Shown here: positions 1 to 11,838 of the stretch, in pieces
Position numbering within the stretch: position 1 is the stretch's first letter
Layout of the letters: each line of letters starts with the position of its first letter
NCBI GenBank assembly: GCA_900088475.1
Contig: FLMG01003951.1
Coordinates: 1-24,389 of the forward strand
Length of the DNA stretch: 24,389 bases
DNA from: Hyphochytrium catenoides
Taxonomy: Eukaryota; Sar; Hyphochytriomycetes; Hyphochytriales; Hyphochytriaceae
Direction of reading: 5' to 3'
Notes under the pieces: generated by a model
Database searches by the model: none
Told to the model about the DNA's origin: nothing
What the model saw: only the letters and a program-made list of their open reading frames with translations
Program-made: the position numbers and the translations under genes

Positions 1-2051
1 GTCTCCACCAGGAACCTCGGCCTTGAAGTGCGACCTGTAACGAATTGCAAGGGGGACCAGCACCCTTCTGAATAAGGTAACGGACACATCCGAAAGCAAG
101 CCAGTTTTACTGTTTTGGACCAAAAAGAGCATGAACGTAATTTCTCCCAAGTACCGCATTTATGGCCACAACGAACATACTTCGTCATAAATACAAGCCG
201 TCCTGCCGAAAAAGTACAACATCCATTTAGAGCAAAACTGCCAAAACGGAGGAAGGATTTAGTGGCGACACCCGGAAATAAGCAGAGAGCCCGTCCGAGG
301 TTTGGTGTTGGTATAGCATTTAGGCCCGAGGATAAGATCACTGTACTCATGGTTTGGAGCCTTTCTTGTCCCGTTTCTGCCCCAAGTTTGTAACGGACAA
401 TGATGAAGGGTTGGCGAGGAGAGAAAAGCTCAAGGCGGACCGATAGCTTTCCTACGTTCTGCCTGCCTTACAGCTAATAATAAAGTCTGACATGGGAGCT
501 TCCCAGTGTTTCGCCCAGAATCGCCCAGAACCTGGGGAGGAAGAAGCTCGCGAGGACGAAGAAGCATGCCAAGATGAGGATGGGCATCATTGTTGTTGGG
601 TAGTCTACGTAGCAGGAGGAAGAGAAGGAGGAACTTGCATACGATCTTGGCATACTACGCACGAACAAGAGTGGTGGGGCTGAAAGAATATTTGCCATCC
701 AGTGACAGCTTCTTCTAATATATTCCATTGACTCATCGGGTTTAGGATGTAGAGATAGATGTTTGTGGCTGTGTCAATTGTTCTCCTTTGTTGTCTTTGC
801 TGCAGGTTGCTCTCGTCTTCCCTCTCTCGGACAGTTTCAATTCGCAATAGAAGCCAAAAATAGTGCGGCATGATGCCGACGGCATTATTACACATTCAAA
901 AAGAACTGACGAGAACTAGCCGACGTGGGACTACGTCGCCTCTCGGACGGCTGTATCATGGCATCGCCATTTTTTGAAAGAACCATCATCGTACCAGCTG
1001 CTGTCATTATGCCATAAGAATAGTTGACGCAAAGACCATGAGATGTGATCAATGGTAGGGATGATGTTACGGATCTTTTCAGGGAGCACAGCTGCTGTTG
1101 TTGTAGAAGCATGCTTGACCGGCTCTTAACCTCACATCCCTCCTCCTTCCCCTCCAGATGAAGAAGGCTGATGATCCACCCAACCAACTCTGCCTATCAG
1201 CTACTTTGTCCTCCATAATAGTCGGCCGGGTGCAGAATAATTTTCAAACCTATTACTGTCTGCCATCAACATCTTTAGGGTTCCCAGGAACGTGGATGGA
1301 GGTGTGATGATGATCAAGGAGAAGTTGACCATCCTCCCCTCCCTCCTGGGGACTAAGAGAATTTGTCGATACTCGTTTATGTTAAGCCGTCTGACGAGAA
1401 GAAAGAGTAAGGGTAGATAGTGACGCGGAAGTGGTGGGCTCAATAGTATTTAAAAGGATGTGGCTATTATTTCCTCAGGCTGTCATTTAGGTATAAACGT
1501 AATCTACCTCTGTGAAGAATAACCTCTGCAAAGGTCTTACTTTGAGATACGAGTGGGCTAGAAGAGTGAATGAGAGGTCTGGCTGTTGAACTAGAGATTT
1601 GCTCTATACTCTGCTAAAATAAGTGTTGCTGGCAATTGTGACGACAACAGTTAGAGGTAAACTGCTGAAAGATAAGCATCGTCATCATCGCTCATGGGCA
1701 CTGCAACGTCTCAGTTGATCCAAGTCTGCATCGTCAACCACTGGGCCCTGATAGGCCCAGTAGGACGAGCAATTGGATGGTAGTAACGAAGGTGAGCGGG
1801 TTCGAGTAGGTGCCCATAGAGTTTAGTTGTAGACAGCAGATAATAGTCTTGAGGATAGGACAAGTTCGAGATGAGATTGCCACAGTGCAGAATTTACATA
1901 TTGTCCTCTATGAGAACAAACAGTGAAGTTGACAGAGCCATCGTCTTTGACTGCTAACGGAATGATGTCCTCTTTCCACAGTTTTTCAATAAATAGAACT
2001 ATGTTCGTCCAAGAAGGTATTATAAACTCGTGGGGATGGTAATATATTATA
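1..2051. other. Gene-poor stretch, no recognisable intact gene
   Basis: Short open frames occur on both strands but none starts convincingly, shows a known domain or joins to another by splice signals. The best is a plus-strand frame at about 115-393 that begins without an ATG; its end contains a glycine-containing hydrophobic stretch (GVGIAFRPEDKITVLMV) faintly like the start of a PDZ domain, too little to call. The frames at 474-1443 are mutually overlapping on both strands and look random. Confidence 0.5.
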
Positions 2052-2544
2052 GTGGGTGCACTTATGATGGCAAAAGAAGATGGTATGAGACAAACACGAG
2101 GTTCTGGTGGAGACTACCTGCTGCTGCACCGGCGCGGCATCGTGCAGCGCAACATCAAGCCGGAGAACTGCCGATCTGCGTGGGTTGTAGGGATAGCAAT
2201 CTGACTGCCAGAAGAATCAACTTCGGCAAGACTCGGTTCATTCCGGCTGATCCCATGACAATCATTGAGGGAGATCCTGAGGCTGGTGCCAGATAGTGAC
2301 CATCCGGCCTACTACTACCAAAAGTAAATCCTGTATGGCTGAGACATCTATCTGTTTGAGTGGTCAAGGTCGACACTTCGACGCCATTTGGGCTGGATAC
2401 CTATTATCCGCCCATCCCAAGGAGGAGCTCCAACTCGAGCAACAAGCCGACGATCTCGTATCCCTGATCCAGTCCATGTGGAACCCCGACGCGTCTCTTC
2501 TGCGCTCAACGAAACAGGTCCTCAGAAGTGAATTGATGCAATAG
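2052..2544 (+). pseudogene. Decayed protein kinase catalytic domain
   Basis: Three pieces of a Ser/Thr-kinase-like domain lie in order but in different frames. The first (2052-2201) reads through a hinge-like stretch and a catalytic loop RGIVQRNIKPENC, where families normally have HRD; it hits a stop at 2202-2204. After a shift of frame near 2172-2195 a second piece reads NLTARRINFGKTRF, where DFG would be expected, and stops at 2294-2296. A third piece (about 2371-2544) reads DLVSLIQSMWNPDASLLRST, resembling the C-lobe segment that precedes the conserved arginine of subdomain XI. No N-lobe with glycine-rich loop or VAIK lysine was found upstream. Frameshift, stops and lost HRD/DFG residues together indicate a pseudogene rather than a working pseudokinase. 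An unusual spliced gene is the alternative, but no good introns bridge the pieces. Confidence 0.55.
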
Positions 2545-4163
2545 AGCATAGTACACAAGAAAAGGAGGATGCTTGAATGGATCTCCTTCTGCTTCTTGCT
2601 TGATTCTCACCTGTCGATGACAATGCATAGAGCTAATAGCAAAGACGAAGATTAGGTGATGTGAATTACTTGCTCCACAGCATGCATGCCGAAGTTGTTG
2701 CTCCTGATGATCTCGTCGGCCAATCTAAGGATGCGTTCCAAGTACGTACTTCTGATATTATTAGAAAGGAACCTACACTCACCCTCAGAATGCAACACAA
2801 CGGTGATGGTGGGATGATCACGAAGACAGGATTCTTGATGCCTGACAGATGATGTACATCCGAGCCCCCAACCGCTTCCGAAGACCCAACAACTGTTCGA
2901 CAGTTCTCATCAGACCTTTTGGATTCCCTGCCTTGGCCTCCAATGTCCCCATGTCCGAACCGCAGATCAACATGGCGGTAGAACTACCACGGCATTGCAC
3001 TGAATCACTGGGAATAAAAAGACAGAACCGGAGTTCATCCCACAACCAAGCTTTGTTGTCAATGCAACCAAGCAAATCTGGTCGCTGGATACCTCCAGAG
3101 GGTTCTAGGAGCCTTTCCTAGGAACATTTAGGCAGGAGGCGCTACTTCCACTCTTTCTTACCTTCAAAGGCTTCATTACGAGTACTACGTTTTACTGGAT
3201 TGTTCGTGTGGTCAACATTCGCCAAAATCTGTTGTGCTTGAAACAGAATCAATTTCTTTATTATAGCAAAGCATAAATTCTTATTCCATTCTAAACCTGA
3301 GTCTGCTATTAGCTTAAAAGTTGTAGGTCTTGCTTTAGTTTTATACCACTTTTATTGGGCTTTTATTCTGTGAAGAAGGATTCTATGTAAAAATGATGTA
3401 CAGGTTGAGGTGGAACTGTGTCCTTTCAGAGTGCGAAGTGCGAAGTCATACTTTTCGCCTGGAAGTTCTGTGTTTGGCTGCATCTTGACGAGGAACGGAG
3501 GAAGATGATCCGTAGCATCATCACTGCTAGGTCAATGGTGCTCATCATGGCTTATGGGCAGGAGAGGGACTGCATACTACGAGCTACAGAGTAGCATCGT
3601 CCAGCATAATCGTATAGAGCTCACACGGAGATAGTTCCAAGCAAGGGTCAACTGTTGGATGGCCGCAAGGGATCATCTGTCAGTGGATTTCTTTGTTGAC
3701 CAGGTAAGAAGTGAATCCATAATAATCCTATTTACTTTCATCGTTATGCGGTCAATCATGGAGCAGACTGCCAGACTGAAGAAACAAGCGAAGTAGTTCC
3801 TAGGGCCACAAGTAAGAGAAAGAAAAATAGAACAAAGGCCACTGGCTCCCATGTTCTTTGCCAGAACGTGGCCAGGAACGCCAAAGCAGCCCGTCTAAGT
3901 GGACGCCAGTTGTCCTAGCTTTATTATACTAGACTGGGTGACGACTCATAAGCAGCTCAAATTCACTTGATGGTTTAGTGCAAGGGCCTGGTAATAGCAG
4001 GTGATAGTGCGAGCCATAGGACGCCAAGAGGGGTCGAGTATTCAATAGATGCAAACCAGTCTTCTTGATTCTTCGTTCCTTCTTTCAGATGAAAGGATTA
4101 TTGACCCAACTCTTGTTGCTCCTCACTCCTCACTAGCGCTTCACCAGCGACATAGAGGTCCAA
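2545..4163. other. Intergenic or degenerate DNA
   Basis: Nothing identifiable. At 2818-3121 the two strands are both open for 85-90 codons, and neither translation is recognised. Around 3240-3370 the sequence is clearly richer in A and T than its surroundings. No tRNA, transposon ends or long repeats were seen. Confidence 0.4.
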
Positions 4164-4709
4164 ATGCTATACTTTCGCAGAGACTCGTCTCTAGGTCTTG
4201 AGGTGAAAGCAAAGAAGGGAGAAAAAGACAACACCCATCAGCATTCGCCCAGAGAGTCATTTCTAAACTTTCTCAAGATAGTAGAACCTTTTATCCTCCT
4301 CAAGCGAAGACAAATATTGACAAACAAACTAATGATGCCCGCGACAGCATCAAGATTGAGGTTGCGACAGAACAGGCACAAAGATCTCGCAAGGCAAATC
4401 CAGAGGGATTTTCCCGAGTTCTGCCAGTCGGTGGCTAGTGGGGAGTTTACCTTGGCCAGGAATTATATCAAGGACGCAATGCAGTCCGGGACAGGAAGCG
4501 TGGACTCTAAAAAGGCACTGATATCTATGAAGCTAGCCCAATGCTATCCCACATTTTGGAGGGCGCTTTGCAGCGGCCAAGTTAATCTTGTCTACCAGCT
4601 TATGGAGAACTCCTTGAGCAATGAAACGGAGGACACCGAAGATAGGGACGACTCTCACTTCCAGCGAAGTCTACCAAGGGCTGAGATGGCAAACTCTTGT
4701 CGAAGCTGA
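4164..4709 (+). CDS. Hypothetical 181-aa protein with a two-copy degenerate repeat
   Basis: An uninterrupted ATG-to-TGA frame of 181 codons, the longest unspliced frame in the left part that is not low complexity. I do not recognise the family. The N-terminal third is basic (many Lys/Arg, no obvious signal peptide). The middle and C-terminal parts look like a soluble helical protein and contain two similar 24-residue segments, at about residues 84-107 and 129-152. They share an aromatic-Pro-x-Phe start, a central Ser-Gly and a following Leu (FPEF...ASGEFTL; YPTF...CSGQVNL). The C-terminal 30 residues are acidic. It converges with the SDR gene, 170 bp away. It could be one exon of a larger gene, or a chance frame: all other genes here are spliced, which counts against it, while the internal repeat counts for it. 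Confidence 0.42.
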   Translation: MLYFRRDSSLGLEVKAKKGEKDNTHQHSPRESFLNFLKIVEPFILLKRRQILTNKLMMPATASRLRLRQNRHKDLARQIQRDFPEFCQSVASGEFTLARNYIKDAMQSGTGSVDSKKALISMKLAQCYPTFWRALCSGQVNLVYQLMENSLSNETEDTEDRDDSHFQRSLPRAEMANSCRS

Positions 4710-4879
4710 TCTGCCAAGGGGAACCTTAAGCGTGTAGCGCACTACTCAACCACTCCTTCCTATTTATTAGCTGCAGTATGCATTGCTGGCATTTACGCGG
4801 TTAGCTTATTAATGAGTTGCTTAGCCAGTAATAGAGCATTGGACATTGTACCATAATAAAGTATTAAGCTGCCTCTTCC

Positions 4880-5860
4880 TTATCGAGCTCCTAGACAGCC
4901 TCTGCCTCCATCAATGCTGATGCATTCTCCCGTTAAGAAAAGTGCCTGCAAAAAAGAGAGATATTACCAATGACAAGAGCTCCATTTTAAGCAGCTTGCA
5001 GTGCTGCCTTTACCTTGTCACTAGCCAGAAAGGCGATAAGGTTCGCGACCTCCTCAGGTTTGCCCACCCTTCCTAGGGCCTGAGCAATGGGATGGCAGGT
5101 GCTTATAGATCTGTCAATGAAACCCTGATACGTTTCCTCTGACATGCCGCCTCTCCTATGCAGCTCCGTGGCAATGACACCTGGGTTTACGGCGTTCACC
5201 CTTATACCGAATGGAGCGAGGTCTACAGCAGCGCAACGTGTGAACATATCGACGGCAGCCTTGGATGCACAGTAAGTTGCTACGCCGCCAAAAGATTGCT
5301 TCCCGTTAACGCTGCTGATATTTATAATGGCAGGCCCAGCCGCTGTTCCAGCCGCCTTTAGGTGAGGGATACATTGCACCATAACCTCAAAGACGGATCG
5401 AGTGTTGGCATTGAAGATCTTATTGTACTGTTCTAGATTGCAGGCATCAGAGCCAAAGGCGCCTCCCTAGACGGACCATGGGTGTTAGTTGACCCTGTGC
5501 CCCATGAGCTTCTTAGAACGCCTCACCTGCAAGATGCCGGCGCAGTTAACCACCGTAGTTAGTCCATCTAGTTTCGCTGCCGCTTCCTTAACCACGGCCT
5601 CAGCCTGTCCCTCCACCTCCAGGTCAGCTTGAAAGGTCAAGCAGTTGATCTCCTCTTTCAAGGCTCTCAAAGCCTCTGCGTTTCTTCCTGTTGCGAGGAC
5701 CTAATGGGGGTGATAAAGCTCTCGTTAGGCAGGGCAAGATCTTTTCATATGCTGACAATTGTGGAGGCACCTGGGCGCCTTCCTTTGCAAACAGTTTGGC
5801 GGTAGCCTTGCCAATGCCAGACGTGGCTCCTGTTATCAGGCACTTTTTGCCAGCCAACAT
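4880..5860 (-). CDS. Short-chain dehydrogenase/reductase (classical SDR), 4 exons, 260 aa
   Basis: Exons (reverse strand): 5771-5860, 5527-5700, 5014-5466, 4880-4945; introns of 70, 60 and 68 nt, all phase 0. The joined frame gives 260 residues, typical of classical SDRs. Rossmann-fold cofactor motif TGATSGIG at 10-17, NCAG at 82-85, catalytic Asn109, Ser140 (ISS), Tyr153 and Lys157 (YCASK), and the C-terminal substrate-loop ending LTGECISIDGG, supplied only by the last exon. Without that 22-codon exon the frame would run into intron and end prematurely. It should catalyse NAD(P)H-dependent oxidation or reduction of a carbonyl or alcohol; the substrate cannot be read from sequence. The ATG at 5860 gives the canonical SDR start; the frame is open upstream to 5986, so a short N-terminal extension is possible. 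A TATA-like element lies at 6131-6138. Confidence 0.9.
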
Positions 5861-6863
5861 AGTACCTGTCACTGAGCCTAGAGGCAATGAATCACGTCTG
5901 TTAAGTCTGATCAAGCAGTCAGAGCAGCAGTTGTGCTGTTGGTCGGGACGGGGGCTCCGGAGATGATGAGTGACCTTATTATGCAATGGCTAAGCCGTAG
6001 TAAGCCTATTGCTTGATGTGGAGCACCTCGATGGAACTTGACGAACTCATTGTCGTTTACTGACGGATCCTGGCTTCTGATCCCAAGGAAACATTTCCAA
6101 TGAAAGGAAGGTTGGTCAAGATTCCGCCTCTATATATAACAACAGTTCAGGTTGAAAGATTCGCGCGTTGCGCCTCGAAAGGATTCAATCGGAAAGATGA
6201 AGTTTGATAAGAGGAAACCAAACCAAGAGAAGGCACAGCTTTTCCTTAGTAGGAGCCCTTGCACCTCGAGGGTGAGAATGCGCTGAGAGGTTGGCATGGC
6301 CGCCTTCCTCTCCGAAGATGATAGCCGTGAGGAAAATGGGAGTCGGGCCTTTCTATAGTTCAAGGGTAGAGCTACACCACGATCTTTGAGGTAGAGAGCT
6401 AGAGGAGTAGTCCAAGTCCTAAGGGCATCTCGACGACTTGCTGCGCTGCTGCCTCATATATACTAATACCTGGAATATGCATCCAATTCTCACCCTGGTA
6501 AGCCAACTATCAGCATCTCCGCCTTCGACATCGACAACACTCTTCCCAGACTCAGTCGAAGGTAACGACTGCATGCGGACCCTGATCTCATGCGACCACG
6601 CCAATGCCCATTGATAGCATTATATCTTACTCCTAGCAACCTGGGACTGTCACAAGATATGGGCTTCCGGACATGTCGCCTTGGCTTTAGCATAGCCTTT
6701 CCCTAGAACACTCACTTTATGCACCTACGTAAGGTGCTAAAAATAATAAGAGAACGACTAGGCGGGACCCACTATCCTTTGACTATTGACGCCAGCTTGT
6801 GTTTCTACTCGTGTCTCCCGCGGAGTAACTTCATCAAGAACAAAGATGTGCTCAGTGGAGATC
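5861..6863. other. Spacer between SDR and gamma-CA-like genes
   Basis: About 1 kb without a supportable gene. It should hold the SDR promoter (its right-hand side) and the 3' end of the gamma-CA-like transcript. Small frames at 6130-6693 on the minus strand show no recognisable domain and no matching splice partners. Confidence 0.5.
6131..6138 (-). promoter_or_regulatory. Candidate TATA box of the SDR gene
   Basis: TATATATA, about 270 bp upstream of the SDR ATG on the coding strand. The distance would imply a 5' UTR of roughly 240 nt or a 5' UTR intron. Motif only; no transcript evidence. Confidence 0.3.
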
Positions 6864-7953
6864 CTAAAGGGAACCACCCTCGCTCTTGATCCTTTCCACC
6901 TAGTATTGACGCAAAGGGAGTTAGGTAACAGAGATGCGGAGGTTCGAGAGATTTATCCTCACATCAAGATAAGCAGTGCCAAATGGGAGAAACTCGTCGG
7001 CATGAATTTTTGCTAAGCCTTGGTAATCCGTTGCCTGCTGCTCTACCGTCGGCTCCTACGGATCCCAACAAGGTCAGCGTTATATGCTTCATCATTCCAG
7101 AATGACCAACACTTACATCATCTGGATCCAGCTCGCGCATAAAGCTAGCGGGGTTTCCTCCCCAAAGCTAGTATTAGAGCAGATCTGTTAGAGCTCGATT
7201 GCGGCCCATATCGGGTAGAGCTTCAGTTCTTACCTGGAAGGCAGGAATGCGCTGCCCAGGGAGAACGACACTGCCTGCTGCAATCTGTGCGCCTCGTTCA
7301 ATGAAAGCCCCGTCCATAATGACAGAGCCCATGCCGATAATGACATGGTCCTGGATAACACAGGACATCAAGGTACAAGAATGACCTACAGAGTTATACA
7401 TCAGGTCTTCCAAGAGAGCCAAAAAGGACATAGCTTTAGCTCGTATGACCTATCGTCACATAGCTTCCAATTTTTGTGCTTGTGGGGAATCCTGTCTCTG
7501 ATGACCTGGCAGTACCGACTACCGTGTTGTCTTGCACGTTGGTGAAGTGAGCAATCTCAACGGAGTTCTCGTCACCTACATAAAGAGACAAGGCTTAGCT
7601 TGATTGAAAAGGATGAACGCAGACGCAGTGATTACCTCTGATGACGACATTGTACCAAACGGAGCTATTGTGACCAATGAGGACGTCACCAATGACAGTG
7701 GCGTTAGGAGCTACCCAAGCGTCATGGACAACACCTGGTCTTTTGTCTAGGATATTCATAATCTGCCGATGGCGGGAGACTATACCATTCTGGATTAGCG
7801 AGCGGTAGAGTTATTGACAATAGAGATCATAGGGGACGCACATTTTTCCTGATAGAAATTTTCGCCAGCCGCGCGCAGCCCTGCCCGATCAAGGGCCTGT
7901 CCGGTTTCCCGGAGGGCTCTCCCCAGCTGAACTCTGAACCTGGAAAGTACCAT
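6864..7953 (-). CDS. Gamma-carbonic-anhydrase-like protein (complex I type), 7 exons, 237 aa
   Basis: Exons (reverse strand): 7842-7953, 7636-7779, 7450-7575, 7234-7385, 7117-7167, 6963-7055, 6864-6899; six introns of 56-66 nt. The family forms left-handed beta-helix trimers; in plants, algae and several protists members sit on the matrix side of mitochondrial complex I. Seen: amphipathic basic N-terminus (GRALRETGQALDRAG) shared with plant mitochondrial members, linker SRHRQIMNILDKRPGV, hexapeptide-repeat core (VAPNATVIGDVLIG onward), the family signatures GHSCTLMSC and LWGGNPASFMREL, and a C-terminal helix (YQGLAKIHADE). Of the three zinc-binding histidines only His129 is present; the other two positions are Gly106 and Met134. 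This argues against carbonic anhydrase activity and for a structural role, like plant CAL proteins. The start ATG at 7953 opens the conserved N-terminal helix. Confidence 0.93.
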
Positions 7954-8988
7954 GTTTCAATGCGAATAAGCAGCCAGGCCGCCTGCGTCACTTTAAGGTC
8001 TGCAGAGTCAGTGGTGAAGCGAAGATCTGCAGACTTTTGCAGACTCCAATCAGAGAGCTTTATAGAAGTGCGGACAGAGCTTTTTGACCCCGATGAATGA
8101 TGTCTAGGGCACTTCCCTTCTCCGCATATACGAATCACAGTATCCATAGAATTTGTTCCTCAGAGTCAATTCCCGATAGCTCCCTGGCAACGCTTTTGCG
8201 GACTAGTTGAAATGCAGTCATTGGCAGAGGGGTGACCTCCGGCTACAGGATAGGTGAGGTCGTTCCCTCCATCTATAGAGGCAGTGCTTAACCTCTGCAC
8301 CCTAAGGTATTGAAGCTTTGCCCGGATGGCGGTTAGCGGCTCTGTCTTTATCTCCCTATCTTGATGATGAATTTTTGTCGGATTTTCACGGATATTTGTT
8401 CCACCGATAGCATCTCATGATTGATCTCAATGTTCCTTGTCCAGTACAAGCTCCAAGAAACTCTTAATAATGTGACCGTCCTCGTTCATTTACATTCCTC
8501 TTCTTCCATGTACTTCTATTTGATGCAATTATATGAAGATTTATCTCAGATCGTGCGTCAGATATGCTGTTCTAGATAATCTCTTTACCCGCATGCTCCA
8601 CGACCAATGTGTAGACAAGGAGTGGAAGTCCTGCCCAAGAATTTCATTAACGTCTGACAAAGGGCCCAACTTTATAGAACAAGCTTCACGGCACCCTTGT
8701 TGCATTATCCCCCACTCTCCGTGGTTAGGTTTGAAGCTTGGCCAAGCTCAATAGTCTCATCCATTAGAGCAGAGACAAACGATCTATATTAGTACATTAT
8801 TGATGGTGTGACGAGACACACCCTGCTAATCTCAGGCGATATCGCTACATCCTCTTCTTTAACCGGGATCGGTTGTCCTACTACAGCCATAGGTGGCCAA
8901 AGTCAGTATTACTAAGCAAGAGGAAGGCTAGAAGAACATATACCATGGCGTGATGTGTTCTTAGGGGGAGCTCATCGTCGCAACCATA
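7954..8988. other. Spacer between gamma-CA-like and CenH3 genes
   Basis: About 1 kb with no recognisable gene. A 73-codon plus-strand frame at 8533-8754 has no known domain or splice partner. It must include the gamma-CA-like promoter and CenH3 3' UTR; no TATA element stood out. Confidence 0.5.
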
Positions 8989-9614
<626 letters not shown>

Positions 9615-10833
9615 GTTTGTGTGCTCGGTCGACTTGCGCCCTCTGTCCTTCGGATATTGAATAGAGCAGAGTCACCTATTCTATTACCGGGTTACAGAAA
9701 GAGATCTGACCGGAGAATGGATCTCGATTGACTGCCTGAAAGTACGAAGAGAGGTGCACTATCAACGTCTCCTGCTGACCTCTACCCTTCTTCGCGCAGC
9801 TCCCTGATCAAGAACCCACGAGAGAAGAGCTGGAAAGCAAGCAAGTAGACAGGCAGAAGTGCTGCTGATGCTGGTGATGTGAGCGGCTACGAGGCTACAG
9901 ATAATAGACCGGTGTGTTGAAGGGAACAGCAGACAAAACATGAGAGAAAATCGAACGCTCAGTTCAGATCAACAGCCGTTGCGCTGCACTAGCCATTGAG
10001 TTTAGCCGCCTAATATTACTTAGGGGTTACGGAACAGCCCCCACCCATCTGGGCTGGTCTGATTTGACGTTTGTAGTAGTAAATGTTCGAAACCTCCTCA
10101 AGGATACAAGACACCTCGAAGGGTAAGCTAAAGCCGCCCACCCACCCCCGGTTTGAAATGAGCAAATGAGAGGAGAGAGAAACAGCAGCGAGACAGAGCA
10201 TGAGAGAGATATGAAATGCCCGTTATAGAACTAGCAATTCGGCATCGATAGGGGGAGAAAGACATCTGGCAAGCGGTGAGGTAGTAGAAGACAGAGGTGG
10301 ACGCAGATGGTAGGCCTTGAATGACTTCATAGAAAGAGATGCACTGAACGAGTGAGGTGACAGCCAGCGGCAGGAAGAAGAGCAATTCTAGCTGATTGAC
10401 GAGGAAAGAAGAGAAGAATAGAGAAGATAGAACTACTTATAAAGAGATGCGACCACGGAGGCGCATGAGCAGTGAGCTGAAGAGCTCACAGGCCATAGCT
10501 CTACCCTGGGGGAAAGCTCTGCTCCTGGGTCTCTTCGAGTTTCTATAGTTCTCTTGAACGTCATTGCCTGCTGTGACATGCACAGGTGATGGCTGGCACA
10601 ACGCCTTCTTCACCCAATTGATCTTGTCACCATCACATGGGCAGGGCCTTAACTAATGAGGATTACAGTCTCTCGCCTTTCTATTGTTAGGACCTGCAAG
10701 GGCGTGAAGCGCTTATGGTAGAACTCCCGTAGGCAACGTACGCGTAGGCTCCTTAGCCGTTCGAACCACGATCTCATAAATAGATAACAATAGCCAGCAG
10801 CCTAGACCATGATGGCAGGTGCTGGACGACGGA
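9615..10833. other. Spacer between CenH3 and B9D1 genes
   Basis: About 1.2 kb with no supportable gene. It contains the CenH3 upstream region on the left and the B9D1 3' side on the right. Small minus-strand frames at 10016-10385 are hydrophobic by composition but have no recognised domain. No tRNA or repeat element seen. Confidence 0.5.
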
Positions 10834-11838
10834 TCATGTGCTCGAGTTTTGTAACTGACTAGAGATTCTGTTGCTAACCAGTCCTTGCACGCTTGCCTTC
10901 CCAGATACATTGCCAATAGCCGCAGATCCTCTGTCTGAATAACCGTGTTTCTCTAGTCCTCGAGTCATCACGTTGAAGACTACTTTCACCACTCCGTACG
11001 ACCGAACGCGGGTTACTGCACGGAAAAGATCGTGTGTTGTTAGCATGGGAAGGGTAATGCGCATGAGATGAGACGGACCTTCTCTCCCTTCATTCTGTGC
11101 AATAAACTTAGCGTCATAAAACTCAGGCTTCGAACCGAAAAGCGTTCCAAGTAACTCTTGGATGCCAGACGACGAACAAGGGGCAAAGAGCCGGATATAG
11201 CGTACGTAATTTCCAGGCTGAGTAGGAACATGCACGGAACCGTAACCCTTGACAACGTCCCGTCCAAAAGCATCCAGTCCATAGACCTGCACCGTCTAGA
11301 TTAGACATCGAAGACGGAGTGGTTTCGTTTCAGTGCAAGAACGGGCGCCTTACGCTAAGAACCAGCCGTGGCCAGCCATGAGGGTTAGTGCTCTTGAAGG
11401 TCACATCCATAGGAAAGTTCCAGACAAGCGCTCGATCAAGCTCGGCTGTACTGGTCCTTGACATTTGAGTCAGTCCCATCTCGACTCCCTACGCCCAACA
11501 GGCAAAGGAAGCACATACGCCGTCAAGGGAAATCTCAGGAAGATATTCGGCACGCCGACTTACGTTGATGACCCGCCAGTCATGGCCGTATGAGAAGGCG
11601 TAACGGCAGTAAACTTCCTCGATAGTGAGGAACTACGCAGCCATTTATGATTAATTCCTGCCTCATGATTTTCCTTAACGAGACAACTCACCTGCGCAGA
11701 CTCTATGTGGCCAGCAACCATCACGTGGAAGCCAGAGAGCCGGGTTGTCTCGCCACTCGGCTCATCCTTAACCTCCGCGGGATCCCCCGCAGACAGCTTG
11801 GATTTCATCAGCTTTTTGGTAATGGCTTCTAGAGACAT
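10834..11838 (-). CDS. B9D1: B9 domain-containing protein 1 (ciliary transition zone), 5 exons, 246 aa
   Basis: Exons (reverse strand): 11692-11838, 11564-11632, 11354-11488, 11079-11286, 10834-11015; introns of 59, 75, 67 and 63 nt. B9D1 works with B9D2, MKS1 and other Meckel-syndrome proteins in the transition zone at the base of the cilium, which gates entry of membrane proteins. Family landmarks in order: [73 protein letters not shown]; and [20 protein letters not shown]. The last motif is only intact if the intron 11016-11078 is removed (E|V junction). That intron has a weak donor, GTCCGT, and a CTAAC branch site. The first 30 residues form a Lys/Glu-rich extension beyond the usual start. 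The C-terminal 40 residues after the B9 domain are Ser-rich and not conserved. The presence of B9D1 predicts a cilium or flagellum. Confidence 0.93.

Noticed and set aside
1741-1760. Inverted repeat CTGGGCC...GGCCCAG with a 6-nt loop
   Set aside because: Short, isolated, no associated element or terminal duplication; likely chance.
10472-10489. Perfect hairpin GTGAGCT-GAAG-AGCTCAC
   Set aside because: Seven-bp stem alone in an intergenic region; a bacterial-style terminator makes no sense here and chance is likely.
10750-10790. TTCGAA-containing motif resembling a tRNA B box on the minus strand (GGTTCGAAC)
   Set aside because: The flanking bases cannot form a T stem, and no A box or acceptor stem was found at tRNA spacing.
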